Notes: a model not told the origin generated them from the letters alone. A stretch of 64,000 bases of DNA from Pseudomonas sp. ICMP22404 (GCF_006227205.1 NZ_VCNG01000016.1:1-64000); one strand, 5' to 3'; shown: positions 24,938 to 33,905, counted from the stretch's first letter. Program-made: numbers and translations.

Positions 24938-25465
24938 TTACTGTCTGACGGTCAAGTCACCCTTCATCCCCGCCTGGTAATGACCGGGAATATTGCAGGC
25001 GAACTCCAGGCGCGTGGCCTTGCTGAACGTCCAGGTCAGCTCGGCGGTCTTGCCCGGCTCCACCAACACGCTGTTGGGATCGTCATGGTTCATGCCGGCC
25101 ATGTCATGGTCCATCGAGCCATGGTACATCGAGCCATGCCCCATCCCCGTCGGCATCAATTGCCCACTCTGCTGCATCTTGAGCATTTCCTGTTGATGCT
25201 CGGCGTGCATCGCGGCGTCGCCAAGATTGAACTCGTGCAGCAACTGGCCCTTGTTGATCAGCACGAATCGCACGGTTTCGCCGGCTTTGACGTCGAGCGT
25301 GCGCTGATCGAAGGTCATGTCTCCCATCACCACATCAATGGTGCGGCTGGCCTTGGCCGCCGGCGCAGGCTGGCCGAAATCGAAATGCCGGCCCGGCGAG
25401 GCCCACGACGACGCACTGAAGGCCAGCGCACAAGCGGCCAGGATCAAACGTTTTCCCATCAACAT
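24938..25465 (-). CDS. Periplasmic cupredoxin with Met/His-rich insertion
   Basis: 175 aa. ATG 25465 lies 7 bases after GGAG; ATG 25471 would touch it. Residues 1-23 form a signal peptide (ending SASSWA|S). The cupredoxin fold has the type-1 copper ligands His77 (LLHEF), Cys157, His162 and Met167 (FACNIPGHYQAGM). Between residues 86 and 127 there is an insertion rich in His and Met (MPTGMGHGSMYHGSMDH), likely to bind extra copper. It sits divergent from copRS, consistent with copper-induced expression and a storage or delivery role. Confidence 0.9.
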   Translation of the reverse strand: MLMGKRLILAACALAFSASSWASPGRHFDFGQPAPAAKASRTIDVVMGDMTFDQRTLDVKAGETVRFVLINKGQLLHEFNLGDAAMHAEHQQEMLKMQQSGQLMPTGMGHGSMYHGSMDHDMAGMNHDDPNSVLVEPGKTAELTWTFSKATRLEFACNIPGHYQAGMKGDLTVRQ

Positions 25466-25530
25466 GTCCATACTCCAACCGGATAATATTCAACGTGCGC
25501 AAACTCTATCCCCATGCGGCTGCCAGCCGA

Positions 25531-25557
25531 CTGACAGCTTGATTACAACTTTGTCAG
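25531..25557. promoter_or_regulatory. Putative CopR box between cupredoxin and copR
   Basis: CTGACA (25531-25536) and TGTCAG (25552-25557) form inverted arms, with ATTACA (25542-25547) inside. The minus strand reads TGACA-N4-TGTAAT, which resembles Pseudomonas CopR targets as I recall them. It lies in the 155-base divergent gap and could serve both genes. Confidence 0.6.
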
Positions 25558-25620
25558 CTTGCGCCGCAGCGGTGCCTGCCGCGGTATAACCTCACGCCGA
25601 AACCTGTCCTGAGCCGCCCT

Positions 25621-26301
25621 ATGAAACTGCTGATCGTCGAAGACCAAACGAAAACCGGCCAATACCTGCGCCAGGGCCTGGGCGAGGCCGGGTTCAACGC
25701 CGACCTGGTGACCGATGGCATCAGCGGCCAGCAGCTGGCCCTGAGCGGTGACTACGCCCTGCTGATCCTCGACGTGATGTTGCCCGGCTGCGACGGCTGG
25801 CAGATTCTGCAAGCGGTCCGCGGGGCCGGGCTGGACACCCCCGTACTGTTCCTGACCGCGCGGGACGCGGTACAGGATCGGGTACACGGCCTGGAACTGG
25901 GGGCCGACGACTACCTGGTCAAACCCTTCGCCTTTTCCGAGTTGCTGGCACGGGTCCGCAGCCTGCTGCGCCGGGGCGGTTCGACGCCCCTGGAAACCAG
26001 CCTGCAACTGGCGGACCTGCGCCTGGATCTGATCCGTCGCCGTGTCGAACGCAGCGGCCGACGCATCGACCTCACCGCCAAAGAGTTCGCCTTGCTGGAA
26101 ATGCTCCTGCGCCGCCAGGGCGAGGTACTGCCCAAATCCTTGATCGCCTCCCAGGTCTGGGACATGAATTTCGACAGTGATACCAATGTCATCGAAGTCG
26201 CGATCCGGCGGCTGCGACTCAAGATCGATGATGAGTTCCCCAGCAAACTCATCCACACCGTGCGGGGCATGGGATACGTGCTTGAAGAGCGCAGCCTGTG
26301 A
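25621..26301 (+). CDS. copR: Copper/heavy-metal response regulator
   Basis: A 226-aa OmpR/PhoB-type regulator. The receiver (1-115) has phosphoacceptor Asp51 (LLILDVMLPGCDGW) and the DDYLVKPF lysine. The winged-helix DNA-binding domain (about 130-226) has IDLTAKEFALLEMLLRRQGEVL and the closing HTVRGMGYVLEER. Closest in pattern to CopR/CusR/IrlR. It overlaps copS by four bases (GTGA). Placement next to a cupredoxin supports a copper signal. Confidence 0.92.
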   Translation: MKLLIVEDQTKTGQYLRQGLGEAGFNADLVTDGISGQQLALSGDYALLILDVMLPGCDGWQILQAVRGAGLDTPVLFLTARDAVQDRVHGLELGADDYLVKPFAFSELLARVRSLLRRGGSTPLETSLQLADLRLDLIRRRVERSGRRIDLTAKEFALLEMLLRRQGEVLPKSLIASQVWDMNFDSDTNVIEVAIRRLRLKIDDEFPSKLIHTVRGMGYVLEERSL

Positions 26302-27644
26302 GGGGCCGGTGGTCGTTGAGTAGCCGACTGGCATTGCTGTTCGCCGCCTGCACCGCCGTGGTGTCCCTGTTTGCCGGGATACTGTTCAGCCGCGCCAGCG
26401 AGGCGCACTTCATCGAGTTGGACCAGCAGTTGCTGGAGGGCAAGCTGATCGGCCTGCGCCGCGCCCTTCAGGATCTCGATGCCGAGCAGACCCAGCGCCG
26501 CCTGGAAGACGAACTGAGCCGACAGGCCGACCTGGCCCTGCGTATCAAAGGCAGCGACGGCGTGCGCTGGTATGACAGTTCGATCCAGATTCCGGCCCAA
26601 CTGCCCGAAACCCCTGGCCTATTCACCCTCAGCGATGCCGACACCGATTACCGAGTCCTGAACGCAGCGCTGTACCCCGATCGTCCGGACTCGCCGCAAC
26701 TGACGCTGCTGCTGGACATCACCCACCACCAGCATTTCCTGCAACGCATGCAGCGCCTGATCTGGCTGACCGTCGGCCTGTCGGCCCTGGCAACTGCCCT
26801 TCTCGGCGCCTGGGTTGCCCAACGCGGTTTGCAGCCGCTTCGCCGCATGGGAGCCATCGCTGGCGGGGTTTCGGCACGCTCACTCAACGCCCGACTGCCC
26901 GAAGACCGCATGCCGGCCGAACTGGCGGAATTGGCCCACAGCATCAACGCCATGCTCGGACGCCTCGATGACGCCTTTCAACGGCTTTCGGCGTTCTCCG
27001 CCGACATCGCCCATGAACTGCGCACGCCGCTGTCGAACCTGCTGACCCACACCCAGGTCACCCTCACCCGCGAGCGCACACTGGAGGATTACCGCGAGAC
27101 GTTGCACAGCAATCTCGAAGAGCTGCAATGGATGGCCCAACTGGTCAACGACATGCTCTACCTGGCCAAGGCCGACCATGGCCTGCTGGCACCCCACCGC
27201 GAACCGCTGGAGCTGGCGCAGGAAGTGGATGTGCTGCTGGAGTTTTTTGCGCCACTGGCCGAAGACGCCCAGGTTCGCTTGAGCCGCGAGGGCAGTGGTC
27301 GCCTCGAGGGGGATCGCGGCATGTTGCGCCGGGCCCTGTCCAATCTGCTGGACAATGCCCTGCGTTTTACCCCCATGGGCGGTGAAGTGCGGGTACGAAT
27401 GATCGAGACTGCCCAGGCGTTGAGCGTGAGCGTGGAGAACAGCGGCGAAGGCATCCCGGCGGACTTGCTGCCGCGCCTGTTCGACCGTTTCTACCGCGCC
27501 GACCCGGCCCGCCGGGAAGGCAGTAGCGAACATGCTGGCCTGGGCCTGGCGATCACCCGCTCAATCATCCGCGCCCATGGCGGCGAGATTCACTGTGAAT
27601 CAGCCGATGGCTGGACGCGGTTCGTGATTGAGTTGCCAAAATAG
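26298..27644 (+). CDS. copS: Heavy-metal sensor histidine kinase
   Basis: A 448-aa inner-membrane kinase. TM1 is at about 8-30, a periplasmic sensor at about 31-150, TM2 at about 155-175 and a HAMP domain follows. HisKA carries the phosphoacceptor in DIAHELRTPLSNLLTH (near residue 239), and HATPase has NLLDNALRFTP and GLGLAITRSII. It is of the CusS/CopS/IrlS type. The start is GTG 26298, overlapping the copR stop as GTGA. It phosphorylates CopR in response to periplasmic copper by analogy. Confidence 0.92.
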   Translation: MRGRWSLSSRLALLFAACTAVVSLFAGILFSRASEAHFIELDQQLLEGKLIGLRRALQDLDAEQTQRRLEDELSRQADLALRIKGSDGVRWYDSSIQIPAQLPETPGLFTLSDADTDYRVLNAALYPDRPDSPQLTLLLDITHHQHFLQRMQRLIWLTVGLSALATALLGAWVAQRGLQPLRRMGAIAGGVSARSLNARLPEDRMPAELAELAHSINAMLGRLDDAFQRLSAFSADIAHELRTPLSNLLTHTQVTLTRERTLEDYRETLHSNLEELQWMAQLVNDMLYLAKADHGLLAPHREPLELAQEVDVLLEFFAPLAEDAQVRLSREGSGRLEGDRGMLRRALSNLLDNALRFTPMGGEVRVRMIETAQALSVSVENSGEGIPADLLPRLFDRFYRADPARREGSSEHAGLGLAITRSIIRAHGGEIHCESADGWTRFVIELPK

Positions 27645-27663
27645 GTTGAGCCGAACGCCAGCC

Positions 27664-27793
27664 CTGTGGCGAGGGGATTTATCCCCGCTGGGGCGCGAAG
27701 CGGCCCTAAACCTGCCAACCCGATCTGCCAGATTGAATGAGAGCTTTTGGGGCTGCTTCGCAGCCCAGCGGGGATAAATCCCCTCGCCACAGG
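27664..27793. repeat. REP-like inverted pair (GGGGATTTATCCCC family)
   Basis: CTGTGGCGAGGGGATTTATC at 27664 and its reverse complement to 27793, the same family as 3533-3667, lying between convergent copS and lolE. Confidence 0.85.
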
Positions 27794-27808
27794 GGGGTCG
27801 CGCTGACC

Positions 27809-29053
27809 TTACGAATACCGCAACGCCTGCGCCGGTTCGATCTTCGCCGCGCGCCACGCCGGATAGACGGTGGCCAGGAAGCTCAGGATGAAGCCTGCGG
27901 CACAGATCAGCACCACGTCGCCGCGCTGAAGCTCCGACGGCAGGTTGCTGACGAAGTACACGTCGGAGCTGAAGATGTGCTGGCCGGTGACCCGCTCCAG
28001 CCAACCCACCAACTCACTGACGTTCAGCGCCGCAATCACCCCCAGCACACCGCCGATCACCGTGCCGACGATACCGATCACCGTGCCCTGGACCATGAAG
28101 ATCGCCATGATCTGCCGCGGCGTGGCGCCGATGGTGCGCAGGATCGCGATGTCCGCGCCCTTGTCGTTCACCACCATGATCAGCGTGGCGATGATGTTGA
28201 ACGCCGCCACCGCGACAATCATCAGCAACAGCAGGCCGATCATGGTCTTCTCCATTTTCATGGCACTGAACAGGCTGCCCTGGGTGTGGGTCCAGTCGTC
28301 GGCCTTGTAGTCCGAGCCCAGGCCCGTAGCGATATCGCCGGACACCTTCGGCGCAGCGTAGAGGTCCTTCACCGCCAGCCGCACGCTCTGCACCTGGTTC
28401 GGCTGCCAATGCTGCATCTGTGCGGCGTCGGCCAGATGGATCAGGGCCATGGAGCCATCCAGCTCGGCGCCGACCTTGAACACACCGACCACGTTCAGCC
28501 GTTGCATCCGCGGCGTGATACCGCCCGGCGCGGTGCTGACTTCCGGCACGATCAGGGTCAGCTTGTCGCCGACGTTCAGGCGGAAGCGCCGGGCGGTGAT
28601 TTCACCGATCACCACGCCAAATTCCCCCGGCTTCAAGGCATCGAGACGACCCTGGACGATATGCTGGGCGACAATGGACACCTTGCCTTCCTGGGCCGGA
28701 TCGACGCCGCTGATCTGGATCGGCTGCATTGAGCCCTTATAGCTCAGCATGCCTTCCATCTCGGTGAACGGCACGGCGGCGGTCACCTCGGGATTTTTCA
28801 GCGCGGCGGCGGCCACTGGCTGCCAGTCATCGATCGGATTGACCCCGACGATGGTGGCATGGGGCACCATGCCGAGGATGCGCGAGCTCATTTCGCGCTG
28901 GAAGCCGTTCATCACCGACAGCACCACGATCATCGCCAGCACACCCAGGGCGAGGCCGATCATCGAGGTCATGGAGATGAACGAAACAAAGCGATTGCGG
29001 CGCTTTGCGCGGGTATAGCGCGTGCCGATGAAGATCGATAACGGTCTGAACAT
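27809..29053 (-). CDS. lolE: Lipoprotein-releasing ABC permease LolE
   Basis: A 414-aa inner-membrane permease. One N-terminal helix follows MFRPLSIFIGTRYTRAKRRN. A large periplasmic domain (about 50-260) and three C-terminal helices of the FtsX/MacB type (MIGLLLLMIVAVAAFNIIATL) complete it. With LolC and LolD it extracts outer-membrane lipoproteins for LolA. It is highly similar to the lolC product, especially in the first 50 residues. It is the third gene of lolCDE, separated from lolD by 63 bases containing a hairpin (29081-29107). Confidence 0.93.
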   Translation of the reverse strand: MFRPLSIFIGTRYTRAKRRNRFVSFISMTSMIGLALGVLAMIVVLSVMNGFQREMSSRILGMVPHATIVGVNPIDDWQPVAAAALKNPEVTAAVPFTEMEGMLSYKGSMQPIQISGVDPAQEGKVSIVAQHIVQGRLDALKPGEFGVVIGEITARRFRLNVGDKLTLIVPEVSTAPGGITPRMQRLNVVGVFKVGAELDGSMALIHLADAAQMQHWQPNQVQSVRLAVKDLYAAPKVSGDIATGLGSDYKADDWTHTQGSLFSAMKMEKTMIGLLLLMIVAVAAFNIIATLIMVVNDKGADIAILRTIGATPRQIMAIFMVQGTVIGIVGTVIGGVLGVIAALNVSELVGWLERVTGQHIFSSDVYFVSNLPSELQRGDVVLICAAGFILSFLATVYPAWRAAKIEPAQALRYS

Positions 29054-29068
29054 TCGCGGAGCACCGTA

Positions 29069-29107
29069 GAAAAATTAAAGACCCGGCGCGTATCACCAGC
29101 GCCGGGT
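29069..29107 (-). terminator. Hairpin plus U-rich tract between lolD and lolE
   Basis: The minus strand reads ACCCGGCGC (29107-29099), a 9-base loop, GCGCCGGGT (29089-29081), then CTTTAATTTTTC. A 9-bp GC-rich stem with a T-rich tail resembles an intrinsic terminator inside the operon, possibly giving partial termination before lolE. Confidence 0.6.
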
Positions 29108-29116
29108 TGCGGGCGG

Positions 29117-29815
29117 TCAGATGGGCGTCAGGCAACCTTCCTGCAAATGCAGGACGCGGTCCATCTGCCGGGCCAGGTTCATGTCGTGGGTCACCACCAG
29201 GAACGCGGTGCGCATCGAGGTGCTGAGTTCCAGCATCAGGTCCTGGATGCCCTGGGCGGTGTGGGAGTCGAGGTTGCCGGTCGGCTCGTCGAGCATCACC
29301 AGGCCTGGCTTGTTGACCAGGGCGCGGGCAATCGCCACCCGCTGGCGCTCACCACCGGACAGTTCCGCCGGCTTGTGCTCCAGGCGATGGCCCAGCCCTA
29401 CCCGCTCCAGCAACGCGGTAGCGCGCTGGCGGGCCTCTGGAATCGCCGTGCGGCCGATCAACAGCGGCATGCAGACATTTTCCAGGGCGGTGAACTCGGG
29501 CAGCAAATGGTGGAACTGGTAGACGAAGCCCAGGGAGCGGTTACGCAACAGGCCACGGCCCTTCTCGTTCAGCGCCGAGAGTTCTTCCCCCGCCAGCCAG
29601 ACACTGCCGGTGCTCGGTGTATCGAGACCGCCCAGCAGGTTGAGCAAGGTACTTTTGCCCGACCCGGAGGTACCGACAATTGCTACGCGCTCACCCGGAT
29701 GCAGCTCCAGTTGCAGGCCCGACAACACCACCACCGACTCCGGGCCTTCCTCGTAGGATTTGCCCAGGTTGCGGCAGCTCAAGATTGCTTTTTCACTCAT
29801 GCCCGACTCACTCAT
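29117..29815 (-). CDS. lolD: Lipoprotein-releasing ABC ATPase LolD
   Basis: A 232-aa ATPase with Walker A GTSGSGKST, signature LSGGERQRVAIARAL, Walker B VMLDEPTGNLD and the H-loop VVTHD; it powers LolCE. ATG 29815 is preceded by GGAGG at 9 bases and overlaps the lolC stop. A second ATG at 29800 (MSEKAIL) is possible. Confidence 0.95.
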   Translation of the reverse strand: MSESGMSEKAILSCRNLGKSYEEGPESVVVLSGLQLELHPGERVAIVGTSGSGKSTLLNLLGGLDTPSTGSVWLAGEELSALNEKGRGLLRNRSLGFVYQFHHLLPEFTALENVCMPLLIGRTAIPEARQRATALLERVGLGHRLEHKPAELSGGERQRVAIARALVNKPGLVMLDEPTGNLDSHTAQGIQDLMLELSTSMRTAFLVVTHDMNLARQMDRVLHLQEGCLTPI

Positions 29816-31058
29816 AACGTAACGCCTCCGCAGGCTGGGTGCGCGCGGCACGCCAGGCTGGATACAGGGTGGCGAGGAAACTCAGGATCAACGCGGCGCC
29901 GCAGACCATCAACACATCGTCGGCCTGCAGTTGCGATGGCAGGTAGTCGATGAAATACACGTCGGCGTTGAGAAACTTGTGCCCGATCAGGCCTTCCAGG
30001 GCGGCAATCGCGGCGCTGACGTTCAGCGCGGCGAACATCCCGACCAGGGCGCCGACCAGCGTACCGATCACGCCGATGACGGTGCCCTGGACCATGAAGA
30101 TGCGCATGATCTGTCCCGGCGTGGCGCCCAGGGTCCGCAGAATGGCGATATCACCCTTCTTGTCGTTCACCACCATCACCAGGGTGGAAATGATGTTGAA
30201 CGCGGCGACGGCGACGATCAGCAGCAACAGCAGGCCGATCATGGCTTTTTCCATGCGGATCGCCTGGTACAGGTTGCCGTGGGTGCGGGTCCAGTCCCGG
30301 GCGTAATAACGGTCTTCACCGAGCTGCTGGGCGATGGTCCACGCGGCACGCGGCGCCTGGAACAGATCGTCGAACTTCAGCCGCAGCCCCTGGACCTGGT
30401 CCGGTTTCCAGCGATGCAGGCGCGCCAGGTCCTGGAGGTTGGTAACGCCCAGGTAACCGTCCAGCTCCCCGGCGCCGACATGGAAAATGCCGACCACGGT
30501 AAAGCGCTTCATGCGCGGGAACACGCCGCCCGGGGTCACGGTGACTTCCGGCGCGACGAAGGTCAGCTTGTCGCCAATGGCCACGCCCAGCTTGGTCGCG
30601 GCCTTGTCGCCGATCACGATGCCAAAACTGCCCGGCGCCAGGTCGTCGAGCCGGCCCTGCTGCATGAAGTTGTCGATGATCGACACCTGCCGCTCGAGCC
30701 CGGGGTCGATGCCGTTGAGCAGCACCTTGGACACCTTGCCGTCGTTGGTCAGCAGCCCCTGCATCTGGGTGAACGGCGCAACGGCCAGCACCTGCGGGTT
30801 CTGCTTGACCTTGGCGGCCAGGCTCGGCCAGTCGCTGATGGCTTCGCCGGATTCGACGGTGGCGTGGGGCACCATGCCCAGCACGCGGGTGCGCATTTCA
30901 TGGTCGAAGCCGTTCATCACCGACAACACGACGATCATCACGACCACGCCAAGGGCCAGCCCGATGATGGATGTCAGGGAAATGAACGATACGAAATGAT
31001 TGCGACGTTTTGCACGGGTATAACGCGTGCCGATGAATACGAAGAGAGGTCTGAACAT
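29808..31058 (-). CDS. lolC: Lipoprotein-releasing ABC permease LolC
   Basis: 416 aa with the same topology as LolE: MFRPLFVFIGTRYTRAKRRN, first helix, periplasmic domain, and three helices ending in LSFLATLYPAWRAARTQPAEAL. It is called LolC by its position before lolD; the two permeases are close paralogues. ATG 31058 was chosen because the 17 upstream in-frame residues are not family-like. The operon is divergent from the PilZ gene at 31153, leaving only about 95 bases for both promoters. Confidence 0.93.
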   Translation of the reverse strand: MFRPLFVFIGTRYTRAKRRNHFVSFISLTSIIGLALGVVVMIVVLSVMNGFDHEMRTRVLGMVPHATVESGEAISDWPSLAAKVKQNPQVLAVAPFTQMQGLLTNDGKVSKVLLNGIDPGLERQVSIIDNFMQQGRLDDLAPGSFGIVIGDKAATKLGVAIGDKLTFVAPEVTVTPGGVFPRMKRFTVVGIFHVGAGELDGYLGVTNLQDLARLHRWKPDQVQGLRLKFDDLFQAPRAAWTIAQQLGEDRYYARDWTRTHGNLYQAIRMEKAMIGLLLLLIVAVAAFNIISTLVMVVNDKKGDIAILRTLGATPGQIMRIFMVQGTVIGVIGTLVGALVGMFAALNVSAAIAALEGLIGHKFLNADVYFIDYLPSQLQADDVLMVCGAALILSFLATLYPAWRAARTQPAEALRYE

Positions 31059-31152
31059 GTCGGGGCTTGTTCGGGGGGAAAAGGAACGTCCTTGTGGCGG
31101 GGGTCTCAAACCAGCTTTACACTCAGACCACCGCCGCTACCATGGGTTCGCC

Positions 31153-31749
31153 ATGTCGACATTAGATGAAGAAGATCGCCGCGAATACTACCGTATCGAG
31201 GACACGATCGCACTGGAAATTCGGCCCCTCTCCATTCCTGAAGCTGCTGGCCAGGAAGTGTTGCAGGATCCTTCTCCATTGTTCAATCTGCTCAGCGAAC
31301 TGCACCTGAGCGAGTTCGAGTCACAGCACCTGCTGCGCCAGATCAGCGAGCGCGAACGCAGCATCGCCGCCTATCTCAAGGTGATGAACAAACGTATCGA
31401 CCTGCTCAGCCAGGTCATTGCCCTGACTGTGCTCGGCGAGATCGGCGAGCCGCAGCCGGTGATCATTTCCGAAGGCGGCATCGACTTCCAGTACCCCACC
31501 GCCATTGCCATCGGCGCGCACCTGTCGATCAAACTGGTGCTCATGCCCCAGGCCCTGGGACTGTTGCTGCGGGCGCGGGTCACCCATTGCGACCCCAAGG
31601 GCGACGGCTACGACGTAGGCACCGAGTTCGAACGCCCAACCGACGCCCAGCGCCAGCTGCTGGCCCGCTACATCCTGCAGAAACAGGCGCAAGAACGCCG
31701 CCTGGCGCGGGAACAGAACGAATCAGGTATCAATAAGGAAGAACCGTGA
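31153..31749 (+). CDS. PilZ-domain protein
   Basis: 198 aa. The start is at MSTLDEEDRREYYRIED. RxxxR of the PilZ c-di-GMP loop is present (Arg10-Arg14). The second motif, normally (D/N)xSxxG, reads IISEGGI, with Ile at the D/N position. A helical insert (about 40-90) precedes the barrel, and a charged helix (LQKQAQERRLAREQ) ends the protein. Binding of c-di-GMP is possible but not certain because of the changed residue. It overlaps the GDPD gene by four bases (GTGA). Confidence 0.85.
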   Translation: MSTLDEEDRREYYRIEDTIALEIRPLSIPEAAGQEVLQDPSPLFNLLSELHLSEFESQHLLRQISERERSIAAYLKVMNKRIDLLSQVIALTVLGEIGEPQPVIISEGGIDFQYPTAIAIGAHLSIKLVLMPQALGLLLRARVTHCDPKGDGYDVGTEFERPTDAQRQLLARYILQKQAQERRLAREQNESGINKEEP

Positions 31750-32468
31750 CCCTCATTTATGGCCACCGCGGCGCCAAGGGCGAAGCACCGGAAAACACCC
31801 TGACCGGTTTTCAGGAATGTCTCAAGCACGGTGTACGCCGTTGCGAACTGGACCTGCACCTGTCCATGGACGGCGAGTTGATGGTGATCCACGACCCGAC
31901 CCTCAAGCGCACGACCGACCGCCGGGGCAAGGTGGTGGAGCACTCCGCCGCCGAACTGGTGACCTACGATGCGCGCAAGGGTGGCCCGGGCTGGATCACA
32001 CCGTGCCCGATCCCGCGCCTGGAAGAGCTGTTCGAGAAGTGTGATTTCGAGCACTGGCAACTGGAGGTCAAGAGCGCTTCACGCACCCGGGCGGCAGCCA
32101 CGGTGCTGGGGATCCGCGAGATGGCCCAGCGCTTCGGCCTGCTGGACAAAGTCACCATCACCTCCAGTTCCCGGGAAGTGCTCAAGGCCGCGCTGGAGTT
32201 GACGCCGGACATCTCCCGCGGGCTGGTGGCCGAGTACGCCTGGCTCGACCCGCTGAAGGTCGCCCAGAGTTACGGTTGTGAGATTCTGGCGTTGAACTGG
32301 ACCTTGTGCACGCCCGAGCGCCTGATCAAGGCGCAGCGCCAGGGGCTGCATGTGTCGGTGTGGACCGTCAACGAGCCTGCGCTGATGCGCAGGCTCGCCG
32401 ACTTTGGCGCTGACAGCCTGATTACAGACTTTCCCGGTTTGGCCACTGCCACGCTCGAGAATGGCTGA
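31746..32468 (+). CDS. Glycerophosphodiester phosphodiesterase family protein
   Basis: A 240-aa cytoplasmic enzyme of the UgpQ type, hydrolysing glycerophosphodiesters to glycerol-3-phosphate. The catalytic GHRGAKGEAPENTL (about 5-18), MVIHDPTLKRTTD (His/Asp metal site) and WTVNEPALMRRLADFGADSLITDFP near the end are intact. GTG 31746 overlaps the PilZ gene stop. There is no signal peptide, so it is not the periplasmic GlpQ type. Confidence 0.93.
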   Translation: MTLIYGHRGAKGEAPENTLTGFQECLKHGVRRCELDLHLSMDGELMVIHDPTLKRTTDRRGKVVEHSAAELVTYDARKGGPGWITPCPIPRLEELFEKCDFEHWQLEVKSASRTRAAATVLGIREMAQRFGLLDKVTITSSSREVLKAALELTPDISRGLVAEYAWLDPLKVAQSYGCEILALNWTLCTPERLIKAQRQGLHVSVWTVNEPALMRRLADFGADSLITDFPGLATATLENG

Positions 32469-32510
32469 AATCGGTCTCCCCGGCCGGCTCAGGCCACCGG
32501 CCGGAGCCGC

Positions 32511-33905
32511 TCAAAAAAGCCGGTTGAGCCCGTCATAGGCCGCTACCCGATAGGCTTCGGCCATGGTCGGGTAGTTGAACGTGGTGTTGACGAAGTACTT
32601 CAGCGTGTTCAGCTCGCCTGGCTGGTTCATGATCGCCTGGCCGATGTGGACGATCTCCGAAGCCTGGTAACCGAAGCAGTGCACGCCGAGCACTTCCAGC
32701 GTCTCGCGGTGGAACAGGATCTTCAACATGCCTTGCGGCTCACCGGCGATCTGCGCCCGCGCCATGCTCTTGAAGAAGGCCTTGCCCACTTCATAAGGCA
32801 CTTTGGCCTGGGTCAGTTCCTGCTCGTTCTTGCCGATCGAGCTGATTTCCGGAATGGTGTAGATACCGGTCGGCACGTCGTTGACGAAACGCCAGCTGCC
32901 GTTGTCGACGATGCTGCCGGCGGCCGAACGCCCCTGGTCGTGGGCGGCACTGGCCAGGCTCGGCCAGCCGATCACGTCACCGGCACCGTAGATGTTCGGC
33001 ACACAGGTGCGGTAGTTCTCGTCGACTTCTATCTGGCCACGGCTGTTGACCTTCACGCCGATGTTCTCCAGGCCCAGGGCATCGGTATTGCCGGTGCGAC
33101 CGTTGCACCAGAGCAAGGCGTCGGCCTTGATCTTCTTGCCGGACTTGAGGTGCAGGATCACGCCGTTATCCACGCCTTCGACGCGATCGTAATCTTCGTT
33201 ATGGCGCACCGTGATGTTGTTGTTGCTGAAGTGATAGCTCAGGGCCTGGGAGATTTCCGAGTCCAGGAAGCTCAGCAACTGGCCACGGTTGTCCACCAGC
33301 TCCACCAGCACACCCAGGCCGCTGAAGATCGACGCGTATTCGCAACCGATCACCCCGGCGCCGTAGACGATGAGCTTGCGCGGGGTGTGTCCCAGGCTGA
33401 GGATGGTGTCGCTATCGTAGATACGCGCGTGGTTGAAATCGATGTCGGCAGGACGATAAGGACGCGAGCCGGTGGCGATGATGATGTGCTTGGCCACCAG
33501 CTTTTCCACCACGCCATTGCCGCACACCACTTCCACGGTCTGCTCGTCGGCAAAGCTGCCGGTGCCGAAGAATACGTCGACACGGTTGCGGGCGTAGTAG
33601 CCGGTACGCGAGGCCACCTGCTTGGAGATTACCTTCTCGGCACTCTTGAGCACGTCGGGGAAGGAGAACCAGCGCGGCTCGCCGATGGCCCGGAACATCG
33701 GGTTGGTGTTGAACTGCATGATCTGCCGGACCGAGTGACGCAAGGCCTTGGACGGGATGGTACCCAAGTGGGTGCAGTTGCCGCCGACCTGGCGACGACT
33801 GTCGACCATCGCCACCTTGCGTCCTGCCTTGGCGGCGTTCATTGCCGCGCCTTCTCCCGCCGGGCCGGAACCCAGTACCACCACGTCGTAGTTGTAGACA
33901 GCCAT
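32511..33905 (-). CDS. sthA: Soluble pyridine nucleotide transhydrogenase
   Basis: A 464-aa flavoprotein converting NADPH + NAD+ to NADP+ + NADH. The FAD-binding VVVLGSGPAGEGAAMNAAKA, a second Rossmann GAGVIGCEYASIFSGLGV and the dimer domain FNYPTMAEAYRVAA are visible. The active-site segment GGNCTHLGTIPSKALRH has one Cys only, not the CxxxxC disulfide of related dehydrogenases, which is typical of SthA. It is monocistronic. Confidence 0.96.
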   Translation of the reverse strand: MAVYNYDVVVLGSGPAGEGAAMNAAKAGRKVAMVDSRRQVGGNCTHLGTIPSKALRHSVRQIMQFNTNPMFRAIGEPRWFSFPDVLKSAEKVISKQVASRTGYYARNRVDVFFGTGSFADEQTVEVVCGNGVVEKLVAKHIIIATGSRPYRPADIDFNHARIYDSDTILSLGHTPRKLIVYGAGVIGCEYASIFSGLGVLVELVDNRGQLLSFLDSEISQALSYHFSNNNITVRHNEDYDRVEGVDNGVILHLKSGKKIKADALLWCNGRTGNTDALGLENIGVKVNSRGQIEVDENYRTCVPNIYGAGDVIGWPSLASAAHDQGRSAAGSIVDNGSWRFVNDVPTGIYTIPEISSIGKNEQELTQAKVPYEVGKAFFKSMARAQIAGEPQGMLKILFHRETLEVLGVHCFGYQASEIVHIGQAIMNQPGELNTLKYFVNTTFNYPTMAEAYRVAAYDGLNRLF

